The notes under the pieces are model-generated. The model was not told the origin of the DNA. It did not search any database and worked only from the letters and a program-made list of their open reading frames with translations. A program made the translations under genes and the position numbers. From positions 62,001 to 126,000 of the forward strand of contig URVC01000004.1 in assembly GCA_900551245.1 (NCBI GenBank): a stretch of 64,000 nt of DNA, in the 5' to 3' direction. Within the stretch, counting starts at the first letter, position 1; each line of letters begins with the position of its first letter. The DNA is from an uncultured bacterium (lineage in GTDB: Bacteria > Verrucomicrobiota > Lentisphaeria > Victivallales > Victivallaceae). Positions 27,959 to 36,087 of the stretch are shown piece by piece.

Positions 27959-29668
27959 ATGACACTCTATCCGACTCGTACAACAATTTCTTTGAACGGC
28001 ATCTGGGATTTTGGATTTGCAGAAAACCGCTTTCTCGAAGATGTTCGCGAAGAAACTTTTGAATTTCGTGATCTGATCAACGTTCCCGGTAACTTCGATA
28101 TGCTTCCTATGACCTTCTGCAAGCACGGCTGCGGAGTATACCGTCGGGAATTTTTCATTGCAGAAGACGTTTCCGATGCGTTGTTAAAAATCGACGGGAT
28201 CGGGCTGCGGGGACGCTTTCAAATCGATGGAAAAATGATCGGATATATCAATATGCCCTATACTGGAGTTGCCTTCCATACCGGGGCCCTGGCAGCGGGG
28301 AAACATACGATTTACGCCGCGATCGACAACTGTTTTTCCAATGAAAAAATGAAGTTGTTTTTACCCTATTATGATTTCCGCGCCTTCGGAGGATTTCATC
28401 GTGGTGTGGAGTTGCAACTTCTCCCGGAAGGAATTTGCTTCGATCGAGTCCAAATTCGGACCTCCAACTACCGGACTGGTAAAGTAACGGCACGAATTCT
28501 CCTGCTGGGAAATTATTGCGGACCACTGGAACTGCATATAAAATTCGATACGGGAAACGAATTTCCATTGAAACTGCTATTTGTCAATGGAGAAGCAGAG
28601 ACAAAGTTCACTGTTCCCGGATTTAAGCTCTGGTCTCCGGAGAACCCGCAGTTACATTCATTAACCGTTCGTACAACCTCGGATACGATCACAGAAACTT
28701 TCGGAATTCGGGAAATCCGAATCGGCAATAAGCAACTGGAGTTGAACGGGACACCCATTCTTCTAAAAGGGTTCAACCGTCACGAGGAGGATGGAAGCAA
28801 CGGCGCTGCCACGACTTTGCAGACAATGCTGACTGATCTTCAACATCTGAGACAGTGCGGATGCAATTTTATTCGCGGCGCGCATTATCCGCAAAACCAG
28901 ACATTTCTTGATCTGTGCGATCGTATGGGATTCCTCGTCTGGGAGGAAAGTCTCGGCTGGGGAAACAACAAACAAATACTTGGAGATAAAGATTTTATCA
29001 AACTTCAAAAAGAACAAGCCATACATATGATCCGCCACAGCATCAATCACCCCTCCGTTATCATCTGGGGCTTCCTGAATGAATTCGATTCTTGTTCGCA
29101 GGAAGGCCGAAACCTATGCAAGGAGTTGGTGGACCTGATCCATTCAGAAGACAACAGCCGTCCGGCCACCTTTGCCTCTCGTTTTTCCACCAGCGATGAA
29201 TGCTTTGACCTGGTCGACCTCATTGCCTGCAATACCTACCCGGGATGGGCGACGGAAAACGCCTGCGAGCCGGAAGAAATGATCCGCCCCTGTCTGGATA
29301 AAATTATTCAATATTGCCGTTCAAAAGTCCCCGCAGAAAAACCGATTCTCATCAGTGAAATCGGCATTTGCGCAATATACGGAGCTCATGATCCAGCCGC
29401 GACGCAATGGAGTGAGGAATTTCAGGCGGATTATCTCTCACGCGTAATCCGGGAAGTATTCGCCTCCGGAGAAATCTGCGGTCTATCGCTCTGGCAGCTG
29501 AACAACGCCCACACCTATCACCGCCAAGGCGGCTGCCTTCGTGTCAAGCCTCTTGGTGAAAATTCAGCCGGAGTCTACGACCTCTATCGTCGCCCCAAAC
29601 TGGCGGCTCAAGCTGTCAGCGAACACTTCCGTGCTCTTCCCGAAACATGTCCTGATAAAGGAAAATAA
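27959..29668 (+). CDS. GH2-family glycoside hydrolase (beta-glucuronidase/beta-galactosidase-like), module C
   Basis: The 569-residue enzyme has the three-part GH2 core: a jelly-roll sugar-binding domain (SLNGIWDFGFAENRF, VYRREFFIAED), an immunoglobulin-like domain and a TIM barrel. Family blocks include ILLKGFNRHEEDG and NFIRGAHYPQNQTFLDLCDRMGF (split here from a continuous run). The acid/base is E375 in GFLNEFD and the nucleophile E467 in LISEIG. Its length and layout resemble UidA-type beta-glucuronidases, though I cannot prove the substrate. No signal peptide is present, so it acts on imported sugars. ATG 27959 has an AAAGGA site. It is the last gene of module C. Confidence 0.9.
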   Translation: MTLYPTRTTISLNGIWDFGFAENRFLEDVREETFEFRDLINVPGNFDMLPMTFCKHGCGVYRREFFIAEDVSDALLKIDGIGLRGRFQIDGKMIGYINMPYTGVAFHTGALAAGKHTIYAAIDNCFSNEKMKLFLPYYDFRAFGGFHRGVELQLLPEGICFDRVQIRTSNYRTGKVTARILLLGNYCGPLELHIKFDTGNEFPLKLLFVNGEAETKFTVPGFKLWSPENPQLHSLTVRTTSDTITETFGIREIRIGNKQLELNGTPILLKGFNRHEEDGSNGAATTLQTMLTDLQHLRQCGCNFIRGAHYPQNQTFLDLCDRMGFLVWEESLGWGNNKQILGDKDFIKLQKEQAIHMIRHSINHPSVIIWGFLNEFDSCSQEGRNLCKELVDLIHSEDNSRPATFASRFSTSDECFDLVDLIACNTYPGWATENACEPEEMIRPCLDKIIQYCRSKVPAEKPILISEIGICAIYGAHDPAATQWSEEFQADYLSRVIREVFASGEICGLSLWQLNNAHTYHRQGGCLRVKPLGENSAGVYDLYRRPKLAAQAVSEHFRALPETCPDKGK

Positions 29669-29820
29669 AATAGGGAGACATCTGCGCAAACCGCGATGAA
29701 ACAACTTTGGAAAATTCCATTTCTGTCTGCTCACATCTGCACAAAATAAGCAGAGATGTGTAACAGGAAAGAGAAATTACTTTTCGGAGAGCAGATGGGA
29801 CACTGGAGAAAAAGTCCAGG

Positions 29821-29860
29821 ACGGGAAACAGGATTTTCTCCTTTCCCGTTGCAAGTTTTT
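29821..29860 (+). terminator. Weak candidate terminator of module C
   Basis: An 8-bp perfect stem (ACGGGAAA/TTTCCCGT) with a 13-base loop is followed, after TGCAAG, by TTTTT. The gap before the T-run makes it less convincing than the other terminators in the window. Confidence 0.35.
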
Positions 29861-29894
29861 CCACCTTTGCTCAATTGAGCGAAGGTGGAAAAAC
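29855..29894. repeat. Forty-base near-perfect palindrome
   Basis: The left arm GTTTTTCCACCTTTGCTCAA and the right arm match as inverted repeats over 20 bases with one mismatch (a T opposite a G) and no loop. T-runs lie on the outer left and A-runs on the outer right, which is the reverse of a terminator on either strand. It could be an operator, a cruciform-forming site or the footprint of a mobile element. Confidence 0.8.
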
Positions 29895-30013
29895 ATATGA
29901 GAAAAATTTCACCGTCTTCCAGATACAATATACACATCTCCCGACAAAAAAACATTTGCCAGAGAACACGGCAGACTCCGGTCAGGAAAGCTCGCCGCCG
30001 GGGTCAACTTTGC

Positions 30014-30042
30014 TGGAAACCGGAGCGTTTCCGTGTTATATT
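30014..30042 (+). promoter_or_regulatory. Extended -10 promoter with inverted repeat, module D regulator
   Basis: TGTTATATT at 30034-30042 is an extended -10 element. The -35 region (TGGAAA, 30014-30019) is weak. A perfect inverted repeat GGAAAC-N6-GTTTCC (30015-30032) covers the -35 and spacer, suggesting that a dimeric protein controls it. Confidence 0.4.
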
Positions 30043-30113
30043 CTCTGCGGTTCCCCTGCCCCGGCCCGGGAACCGCAGGGAACAATGTATCCGGGAACGC
30101 AGCGGGAGCAGCC

Positions 30114-31016
30114 ATGACCGTTTCAAAGCGACGCATTCATCGAGTGAATTTTGAGCCGCAGTCGGAAGTCTTCCGGAAAGGGGTCCCGTTCCACATGAAC
30201 TCCGAATCGTGGGACTACGGCCGAAACCACGCCATCCCCCTGTGGACCGAATATGTCATCTACCCCGCCATCCTTTCACGCGGATACAAATTTCTCCAGC
30301 TCCACCAGACCATGTCCTCCTTCGAACTGGTGCTCGAAGGCTCCATGACCTTCCAGCTCGACGATACCCGGCTGGAGGTGAAAGCCGGCGAACTCTGTCT
30401 GATCCCCGCCGGAAAAACCAAGAAACTGGAGGTGCAGGAGGATTGCCGCAAAATCGTCTTCGGCATCTGCGGTCAACTCCACCTGCCGCTGCTCGCCACC
30501 ACCGGCATCCTTTCGAAAAGTGTCATGAGGCTCGGCAATCTCGATCCCATTCTCGCCATTCTCAAGGAGCTTCACCGGCTCCTCAAGGAGAAGTCCGAAC
30601 GCTCCATCTCCCGTATCTCCGCCCTGACCATGGAGCTGGTCATGGAGCTCAGCCGGGAATCCGGAAAAGTTCCCGATCCCCAGCTGGCGGATGCCCTCCA
30701 CTTTCTCGAATATCACCAGTCGGAACCCTTTCACGTCAACGCCCTTGCCGCGGAACTCCACGTGACGCCGGATTTTCTCAACCGCCTCTTCCTGAAAGAG
30801 CTGGGCATTCCGCCCAAACAGTACCTCATCGAACAGCGGATGCTGCTGGCCGCCACCCTTCTGGCTTCCACCGCCCTGACCGTCCAGGAAATTTCTTCAC
30901 GGTGCGGTTACAAGACGCAGTTCTCCTTTTCGAAAGAGTTCCGTAAACGCTACGGCCTCTCCCCGCTGGCGTTCCGGAAAAACAGCCGGCAACGCGAATG
31001 CATGAATATGACATGA
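30114..31016 (+). CDS. AraC-family transcriptional regulator with cupin sensor domain, module D
   Basis: The 300-residue regulator has an N-terminal cupin-like sugar-sensing domain (FELVLEGSMTFQLDDTRLEV, then KAGELCLIPAGKTKKLEV). The C-terminal AraC DNA-binding domain has helices VNALAAELHVTPDFLNRLFLK and VQEISSRCGYKTQFSFSKEF (each split by me at family boundaries), ending RKRYGLSPLAFRK. ATG 30114 has GGGAG six bases upstream; the frame is open further left but overlaps the promoter. It lies 97 bp before the module D pseudopilin and shares its direction. The paired TTCAGG motifs before modules D and E are candidate targets. Confidence 0.88.
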   Translation: MTVSKRRIHRVNFEPQSEVFRKGVPFHMNSESWDYGRNHAIPLWTEYVIYPAILSRGYKFLQLHQTMSSFELVLEGSMTFQLDDTRLEVKAGELCLIPAGKTKKLEVQEDCRKIVFGICGQLHLPLLATTGILSKSVMRLGNLDPILAILKELHRLLKEKSERSISRISALTMELVMELSRESGKVPDPQLADALHFLEYHQSEPFHVNALAAELHVTPDFLNRLFLKELGIPPKQYLIEQRMLLAATLLASTALTVQEISSRCGYKTQFSFSKEFRKRYGLSPLAFRKNSRQRECMNMT

Positions 31017-31025
31017 TTCTTCAAA

Positions 31026-31083
31026 TTCAGGACATATAATCTCTCTTTTTCGTCTTGCGGATTGCCGACGTTTCAGGTATAAT
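31026..31083 (+). promoter_or_regulatory. Module D promoter with paired TTCAGG motifs
   Basis: TTGCGG (31055-31060), 17 bp and TATAAT (31078-31083) form a strong sigma70-type promoter. TTCAGG occurs at 31026-31031, followed by ACA and TATAAT, and again at 31072-31077, directly before the -10. The two copies are 46 bp apart. The same arrangement recurs before module E at 35997-36054. Direct repeats of this kind suit an AraC-family protein. Confidence 0.65.
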
Positions 31084-31113
31084 ATTACAGAAACCTGGAA
31101 AGGATGCATTCCG

Positions 31114-31845
31114 ATGAAAAAACGTCGCATTTTTACGCTGATCGAACTCCTCATCGTGATCGCCATTATTGCGATTCTCGCCGCCATGCTGCTCCCCGCC
31201 CTGCAGAAGGCCCGAAGCAAAGCGCATGAAATCGCCTGCAAGAACAATCTGAAAACCCTCGGGATCGCCGTCAGCGCCTACGCCGTGGACAACAACGACT
31301 GGATGGTCCCCAGTCAGACACGACTTTATGTGCAAACCTACGATCCGGAATATCAATGGGTCTCTCTGTTGATTCCCTACGGCGCCCCCTATTCGCGGAA
31401 ACGAACCGCCACCACCGTCCACCACTGCCCGGCGGAAACCCGCACAACGGTCCACACCGATTACGGCATCAACACCTGGGTGGATGGCAGTTACGACCCC
31501 GATCACCCTCAGCCTTACAAGCATATGCTCCGGCGCTTCTCGCAGTTCAAGAACGGCAGCCGCCTCCCCTTCATCGCCGAAAACGGCGGCCGCTGGCTGG
31601 CCCGCTACCAGAAGGTGACGGAGTTCGCGTTTGTCCACGGCGGCACCGATGACCGCATTCTGGACGAGACGGTCTCAACAGAATGGACCGTCGGCCGCGC
31701 TCTCGGCCTCAAGGGCCGGGCCAACATCATGTTTGTGGATACCCATGTGGAGGGCCGGAACTTCCGCGAAACGTACCTCAAGAACAGTGACGAGCTCTTT
31801 CTGCACGACAACAACAACGTTCCCGCGGGAACACTCCACTTTTAA
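31114..31845 (+). CDS. Pseudopilin-like prepilin-type protein, module D
   Basis: The 243-residue protein begins MKKRRI and then the pilin helix FTLIELLIVIAIIAILAAM. The residue before the Phe is Ile, so the usual Gly is missing. Conserved cysteines lie in EIACKNNLKTLG and VHHCPAETRT. The C-terminal end has a variant of the H-X-DG motif (GRANIMFVDTHVEG), here with Thr replacing Gly. ATG 31114 follows AAAGGA. The predicted promoter lies 30 bp upstream, so it is the first gene of a pseudopilin-hydrolase-CBM operon. Confidence 0.88.
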   Translation: MKKRRIFTLIELLIVIAIIAILAAMLLPALQKARSKAHEIACKNNLKTLGIAVSAYAVDNNDWMVPSQTRLYVQTYDPEYQWVSLLIPYGAPYSRKRTATTVHHCPAETRTTVHTDYGINTWVDGSYDPDHPQPYKHMLRRFSQFKNGSRLPFIAENGGRWLARYQKVTEFAFVHGGTDDRILDETVSTEWTVGRALGLKGRANIMFVDTHVEGRNFRETYLKNSDELFLHDNNNVPAGTLHF

Positions 31846-31871
31846 TCTGCAACCAAGTCAGGAAATTCACC

Positions 31872-34800
31872 ATGAAGCATCTCTCCAGAGTTCTGCTGTG
31901 TTTCTCCGCCCTCGCGGCGGCGGACATGCAGGCGGAAAACCTCTTTTTCAACGGCTCGTTCGAACTGGGCAAGTGCGGTTACTCCTTCGACCGCTTCTAC
32001 CGCCCGAAGGTCAATCCGAAGCTGGAAACCAATCTGCCCGTCATCGACCCGACGACGAAAACCGAAGGGAAGGTCTCTCTGCGGATCGACAATCCGTTCG
32101 GCGAGGAGTACCGGTTGCAGTGCCGGGATTTCCTGCTGCCGGCCGAAGCGGAGATTCATGTCTCGTTTCAGGCAAAGGGGAGCGGCGCCATCAACGCCCA
32201 GACCGATTTCCGCGCCCCGGGGAAACCGCTCAATCTGCAGGGCAAATACTGCCGGCTCACCCCGGAGTGGAAAAAATATGCGTTCACCTTCCGCACCGGG
32301 AAGGATCAGGGGGGCGGATACATGCTCCGATTCGAGCGCCTGCCGGGCGATAAGGGCAGCCTCTGGCTGGACGACATCCGCGTCTCTGTCGCCGGCCGGA
32401 GCGACCTGTACAGCGGGCTCGAGGCCGGCGTCGAACCCGGCGCCCCCGTCTACGACCGGGGCGAAACCGCTTCGGCAACGCTCCACATCCGGAATACGAC
32501 AGACCGGCCGTACTCCGGGAAAATTCCCGTTGTGCTGCACGACGACTACTTCAAGACGGAGAAACCGCTCTTTCTGGCGGAGGTGAGGCTCGCTCCCGGA
32601 GAAAGCGTCGCGCTCCCCTTCTCCTTCCAGGCAGACCGGATCGGCGCCTTCTCCCTCTCGCCGCAACTCCCCGGCGGCCGCTCCTACCACGGGAGCATCG
32701 CGGTTCTGGGCAAATACACGCCGCGCAAGCTCGATTTCACCCGCGACACCTGCGTCGGCTTCAACGGCGGAACCGCCAGCCGGTTCGTCGGCAAAACGCA
32801 GGAGCTCTGCTACCCCGCCACCAACATGAATCCGGATCAGCGGCTCGGCCTGATGGCGCGTCTGGGCATCCGGCTGCTGCGCTCGCACGACAGCGGCTAT
32901 TCGATCGGCAGCTGGTATCTCTTTGAACCGGAACGCGGTGTGTACAACACGGAGAAATTCGACTTCGATCTGCCGCTGTACCGCAAGCATCACATTGAAA
33001 TGCTGGCAGTTCCGCTCAACTCCGACTTCATCGAGCGGCGGTACGGATTTGAAACCTACCGCTTTCGCGACTGGCTGCTTCCGCAGTGCGAAAAGGTGAA
33101 ATTCGGCAGACACAACCAGCTCTATCCGCCGAAGGAGGAGTTCCGTCGCTTCATCCGCGAATACGCCCGGCGCTCGGCGGGGCGGATCCGCCTCTTCGAA
33201 ATCTTCAACGAACCCCAGTTCTGCATGGAGATCGGGCGCTATCTCGAATATCTGAAGATCGCCCACGAGGAAATCAAACGCGAAATTCCGGACGCCTGCA
33301 TCATCGCCTTCTGTTCCACCAGCGACAAGGGCGAAAACATCGCCAAATTCACCGTCGACGGGCTGAAGTCAGGCGGCGCCGCCTGGTGCGACGCGATCAG
33401 CTTCCACCCCTACGCCACGCCGCAGATCGGCTCCCCCTACCCCGCGGATGAGCAGATCCGGGAGTTTCACCGCCAGATCGCCCCCTTTCACGCGCCGGTG
33501 ACGTGGAACACCGAGCTCTTCTATCTCCGGCAGGCGGATTTCCGCGATCACTACACCTCGTCGCTGTTTGAAGCGCACCACGCGGCGACCCGGTTCCTGA
33601 CCGATCTGGGTGAAGGGGTCACCCAGAGCTGCCCGGTCCACATCGACTCGGTGTGGAAGAAGACGATCCACGAGCGCTTCCGCGCTTTCGTCTCACTGAA
33701 CGGCACCGACGGCACCTTCTCCGCGATTGGTGTGGCCTACAATCCGCTGGCGCGCTTCTTCGAAGGTGCCAGACCGGTGGATAAAATCCGCTATCCGAAC
33801 GGCATCATCTGCTATGTGTTCACCCGCGACGGGCGCGAAATCGCCGCGCTCTGGAACTACGCGTCGCGCCGGGACCTCTCCGCCGACCTCTCCGCATTCG
33901 ACGTGATGGATCTCTTCGGCAACCCGGTTCCGGCGACGGCACCGCTGCATCTCTCGGCTGCCCCGTACTATCTGCGGCCGAAAGAGGGCCGGAAAAGTTT
34001 CGGCAATCAGCTGAAAAATCTGGAAATCCAGATGGAGCAGCTCATTCAGGTGCAGCGCGCCGCCCGGCTCATTACGGAGAAATCCGGCAAGTCGCACCTC
34101 CGCGTAACGCTCTTCAACACCGGCAATCGTGCGGTGAAGTGCAGCGCCGGCCTCGGCGGGCGTCTCATCTGCCCTGACGGAATCCACTCCTTCACCATCG
34201 ACGCCGGCAAATCGCTCACCCTCGATCTGCCGTGCGAGGTCAAAAGTGCCGCGGGCGAAGCGTATCTCGGGCTGATCGCCGACGGCCGCTCCAGCCGGGT
34301 TCCGCTCGAGGTGACGGAGAATCCGGCGGCGAAGGCGGGGAGCGAACAGAGCTTCCGGAGCAAAGACGGCAAACTGGAAGCCGCCTTCCAGCTTGAACGC
34401 AAGGGCAAATCCGTCGAGCTGGTCGTCCGCGTCAAGGACGCCACCAGTTCCGGCGCGGAAGCGAACGGTCGCGCCCTCTGGGATCAGGACTGCATTGAAC
34501 TCTTCTTCGACCGGAATCCCGCTCACTCCACGCTGGAGCATCCGGAAAAGTACACCGGGGAGGTGTTCCGGCTGTTTCTCCTGCCCCGCTGGAAGGCGAA
34601 CCGGATCCACTTCATGAACCATCCGGTCAAAACAGCCGCCATCGATCTGCCCTGCTCCGTGGAGACGACGCCGGAAGGATACACCGTCAAGCTGAGCATC
34701 CCGGAGTCGCTGCTCCCGGCGGGAAACAGGGAGCTGGGCTTCGAAATCAAAGTGGACGATGCGGAGAGCGCCACCGGCAAACCGGTGCGTGAAGCGTACT

Positions 34801-34880
34801 GGGCGAACGGAAAGCAGCCGTTCCGCAACCGTCTCGCATTCGGAATCATTCATGGACTGACACAGGAGGAGAAACAATGA
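31872..34880 (+). CDS. Secreted clan GH-A glycoside hydrolase with terminal carbohydrate-binding domains, module D
   Basis: This 1002-residue protein is a paralogue of the module A hydrolase. It has a signal peptide (MKHLSRVLLCFSALAAADMQA) and a CBM4/9-like domain at about 23-175 (NLFFNGSFELGKCGYSF...SLWLDDIRVS). An interdomain beta region precedes the TIM barrel at about 285-640. Catalytic candidates are E447 in IFNEPQ (acid/base) and E548 in WNTELFY (nucleophile), the GH-A pattern. The last 170 residues form a CBM9-like domain (ALWDQDCIELFFDRNPAH). It lies 26 bp after the pseudopilin gene, and its stop overlaps the next start (ATGA). The substrate is not known. Confidence 0.85.
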   Translation: MKHLSRVLLCFSALAAADMQAENLFFNGSFELGKCGYSFDRFYRPKVNPKLETNLPVIDPTTKTEGKVSLRIDNPFGEEYRLQCRDFLLPAEAEIHVSFQAKGSGAINAQTDFRAPGKPLNLQGKYCRLTPEWKKYAFTFRTGKDQGGGYMLRFERLPGDKGSLWLDDIRVSVAGRSDLYSGLEAGVEPGAPVYDRGETASATLHIRNTTDRPYSGKIPVVLHDDYFKTEKPLFLAEVRLAPGESVALPFSFQADRIGAFSLSPQLPGGRSYHGSIAVLGKYTPRKLDFTRDTCVGFNGGTASRFVGKTQELCYPATNMNPDQRLGLMARLGIRLLRSHDSGYSIGSWYLFEPERGVYNTEKFDFDLPLYRKHHIEMLAVPLNSDFIERRYGFETYRFRDWLLPQCEKVKFGRHNQLYPPKEEFRRFIREYARRSAGRIRLFEIFNEPQFCMEIGRYLEYLKIAHEEIKREIPDACIIAFCSTSDKGENIAKFTVDGLKSGGAAWCDAISFHPYATPQIGSPYPADEQIREFHRQIAPFHAPVTWNTELFYLRQADFRDHYTSSLFEAHHAATRFLTDLGEGVTQSCPVHIDSVWKKTIHERFRAFVSLNGTDGTFSAIGVAYNPLARFFEGARPVDKIRYPNGIICYVFTRDGREIAALWNYASRRDLSADLSAFDVMDLFGNPVPATAPLHLSAAPYYLRPKEGRKSFGNQLKNLEIQMEQLIQVQRAARLITEKSGKSHLRVTLFNTGNRAVKCSAGLGGRLICPDGIHSFTIDAGKSLTLDLPCEVKSAAGEAYLGLIADGRSSRVPLEVTENPAAKAGSEQSFRSKDGKLEAAFQLERKGKSVELVVRVKDATSSGAEANGRALWDQDCIELFFDRNPAHSTLEHPEKYTGEVFRLFLLPRWKANRIHFMNHPVKTAAIDLPCSVETTPEGYTVKLSIPESLLPAGNRELGFEIKVDDAESATGKPVREAYWANGKQPFRNRLAFGIIHGLTQEEKQ

Positions 34881-35797
34881 AATCATTCAATCTGTTCGCC
34901 CCCGCTCTGCTGTGCGGGCTCGCCCTTGCGGCGGAAACCCCGGTCACGCCGGAGATCACACCGCAACGGGAGTGGAAGAAGAGTGCGGAGAACACCTTCA
35001 CGATCCAGCGCACCGCCGCCATGCAGGGAACCGCCTCGCTCATCGTCAAGGCGCCGCTCAAGCCGGAAACCTTTTACGTCATCGACTGGGAGGCGCGCGG
35101 CGACCTTCCGGGCAGTGACGGTCAGGGGCAGTTCATTCTGGATCTGGACAACAAGGTGTTTCCGGTTTTCGAAGTCGGCAAAGAGTGGAACCGCTACCGG
35201 AACTGGTTTTATTCCGGCAAAAAAAGTTCCGGAAATGTCACCTTCTACCTGCGCGGCGGCAAAGAGCAGTCGCTGGAGTTGCGCAACATCGCCCTGACGG
35301 AGCTTTCCCCGGAGGATTGCGGCAAAGGTTTTCTTTTCGACTTCGAGAAAGACAACACGCTCCCCGGCCACTGGAGCCGCTCCTGGGGGCAGAAGAAGTT
35401 CGCGGCGAGCGTGGTGAAATCCGATTTCATCAACGGAGAAACCAGCATGAAGCTGGTTTCGGATGGTGCGCCGGCGTCGATCTCCTCCGTCTCCCTTCCG
35501 ATGATCGGCGGAGCGAAATACAAGGTCAGCTTCTGGGCGAAGGGTTCGGCGAACGGCAGTCTGCTCTTCATCTTCAACTCGAACAATCAGCGGCTTTCCG
35601 GCAACCAGCCGCCGATCAACCTGCTGCGCAAGGATTGCGCGATCGAGACGCAGTGGAAGGAGTATTCGTTTGAAGTGACCTTCCCGACCGATCTCAAAAA
35701 ATATCCGAACGCGGTCATTCCGATGGCGAATCTGGTGATCTCCTCCAAGATTCCGGAGGTTCTGCTGGATAATTTCAAGGTGGAACCGATCAAATAA
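34877..35797 (+). CDS. Secreted tandem carbohydrate-binding-like protein, module D
   Basis: The 306-residue product has a signal peptide (MKSFNLFAPALLCGLALAAE) and two beta-sandwich units of CBM4/9 style. The second carries GAKYKVSFWAKGSANGS and QWKEYSFEVTFP, ending VLLDNFKVEPI. It is a paralogue of the module A protein at 11982 but follows rather than precedes its hydrolase. It has no catalytic motif and is likely a sugar-binding helper. The start overlaps the hydrolase stop by four bases. A strong terminator follows. Confidence 0.7.
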   Translation: MKSFNLFAPALLCGLALAAETPVTPEITPQREWKKSAENTFTIQRTAAMQGTASLIVKAPLKPETFYVIDWEARGDLPGSDGQGQFILDLDNKVFPVFEVGKEWNRYRNWFYSGKKSSGNVTFYLRGGKEQSLELRNIALTELSPEDCGKGFLFDFEKDNTLPGHWSRSWGQKKFAASVVKSDFINGETSMKLVSDGAPASISSVSLPMIGGAKYKVSFWAKGSANGSLLFIFNSNNQRLSGNQPPINLLRKDCAIETQWKEYSFEVTFPTDLKKYPNAVIPMANLVISSKIPEVLLDNFKVEPIK

Positions 35798-35830
35798 GCA
35801 GACGTCATCAATACATCGCACCAACGGTCC

Positions 35831-35868
35831 GGGGCGGAGAACTGCATTCTCCGTCCCGATTTTTCTTT
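35831..35868 (+). terminator. Intrinsic terminator of module D
   Basis: An 11-bp stem with one G-U pair (GGGGCGGAGAA/TTCTCCGTCCC, loop CTGCA) is followed by GATTTTTCTTT, 34 bp after the last stop codon of the module. Confidence 0.85.
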
Positions 35869-35996
35869 ATCCATTATTATATCCTTCTCAACAACGTCTT
35901 ACAACTTTTCACGCTCCATCTTTCCCGGCGGCGCCCCCCCGAGGTTCTCAAGGTAAATTTCCCGCATCGATAATAGACAGGATATACTTATCCAAG

Positions 35997-36054
35997 TTCA
36001 GGATATATAATCGCTGTTTTTTCTCTTGCGCTTTTCTCCGGGTTCAGGTATACT
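35997..36054 (+). promoter_or_regulatory. Module E promoter with paired TTCAGG motifs
   Basis: TTGCGC (36026-36031), 17 bp and TATACT (36049-36054) form the promoter. TTCAGG lies at 35997-36002, followed by ATA and TATAAT, and again at 36043-36048, directly before the -10; the separation is 46 bp, exactly as before module D. The stretch CTCTTGCG or GTCTTGCG and the ribosome-site region are also alike in the two copies. No regulator gene precedes module E, so the module D AraC protein may serve both. Confidence 0.65.
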
Positions 36055-36087
36055 ATATGACAAACCGGGAAAGGAGGATGGATCCTG

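Larger units (their letters stand above)
29669..30113. other. Gene-free region between module C and the module D regulator
   Basis: I see no gene in these 445 bp. The region holds two near-identical direct repeats, ACATCTGCGCAAA (29678-29690) and ACATCTGCACAAA (29733-29745), 55 bp apart. It also holds a weak terminator-like stem, a long palindrome at 29855-29894 and the promoter of the AraC gene near 30014-30042. Confidence 0.6.

Noticed and set aside
29855..29894. Palindrome as bidirectional terminator
   Set aside because: A-runs follow the stem on each strand; U-runs would be needed.
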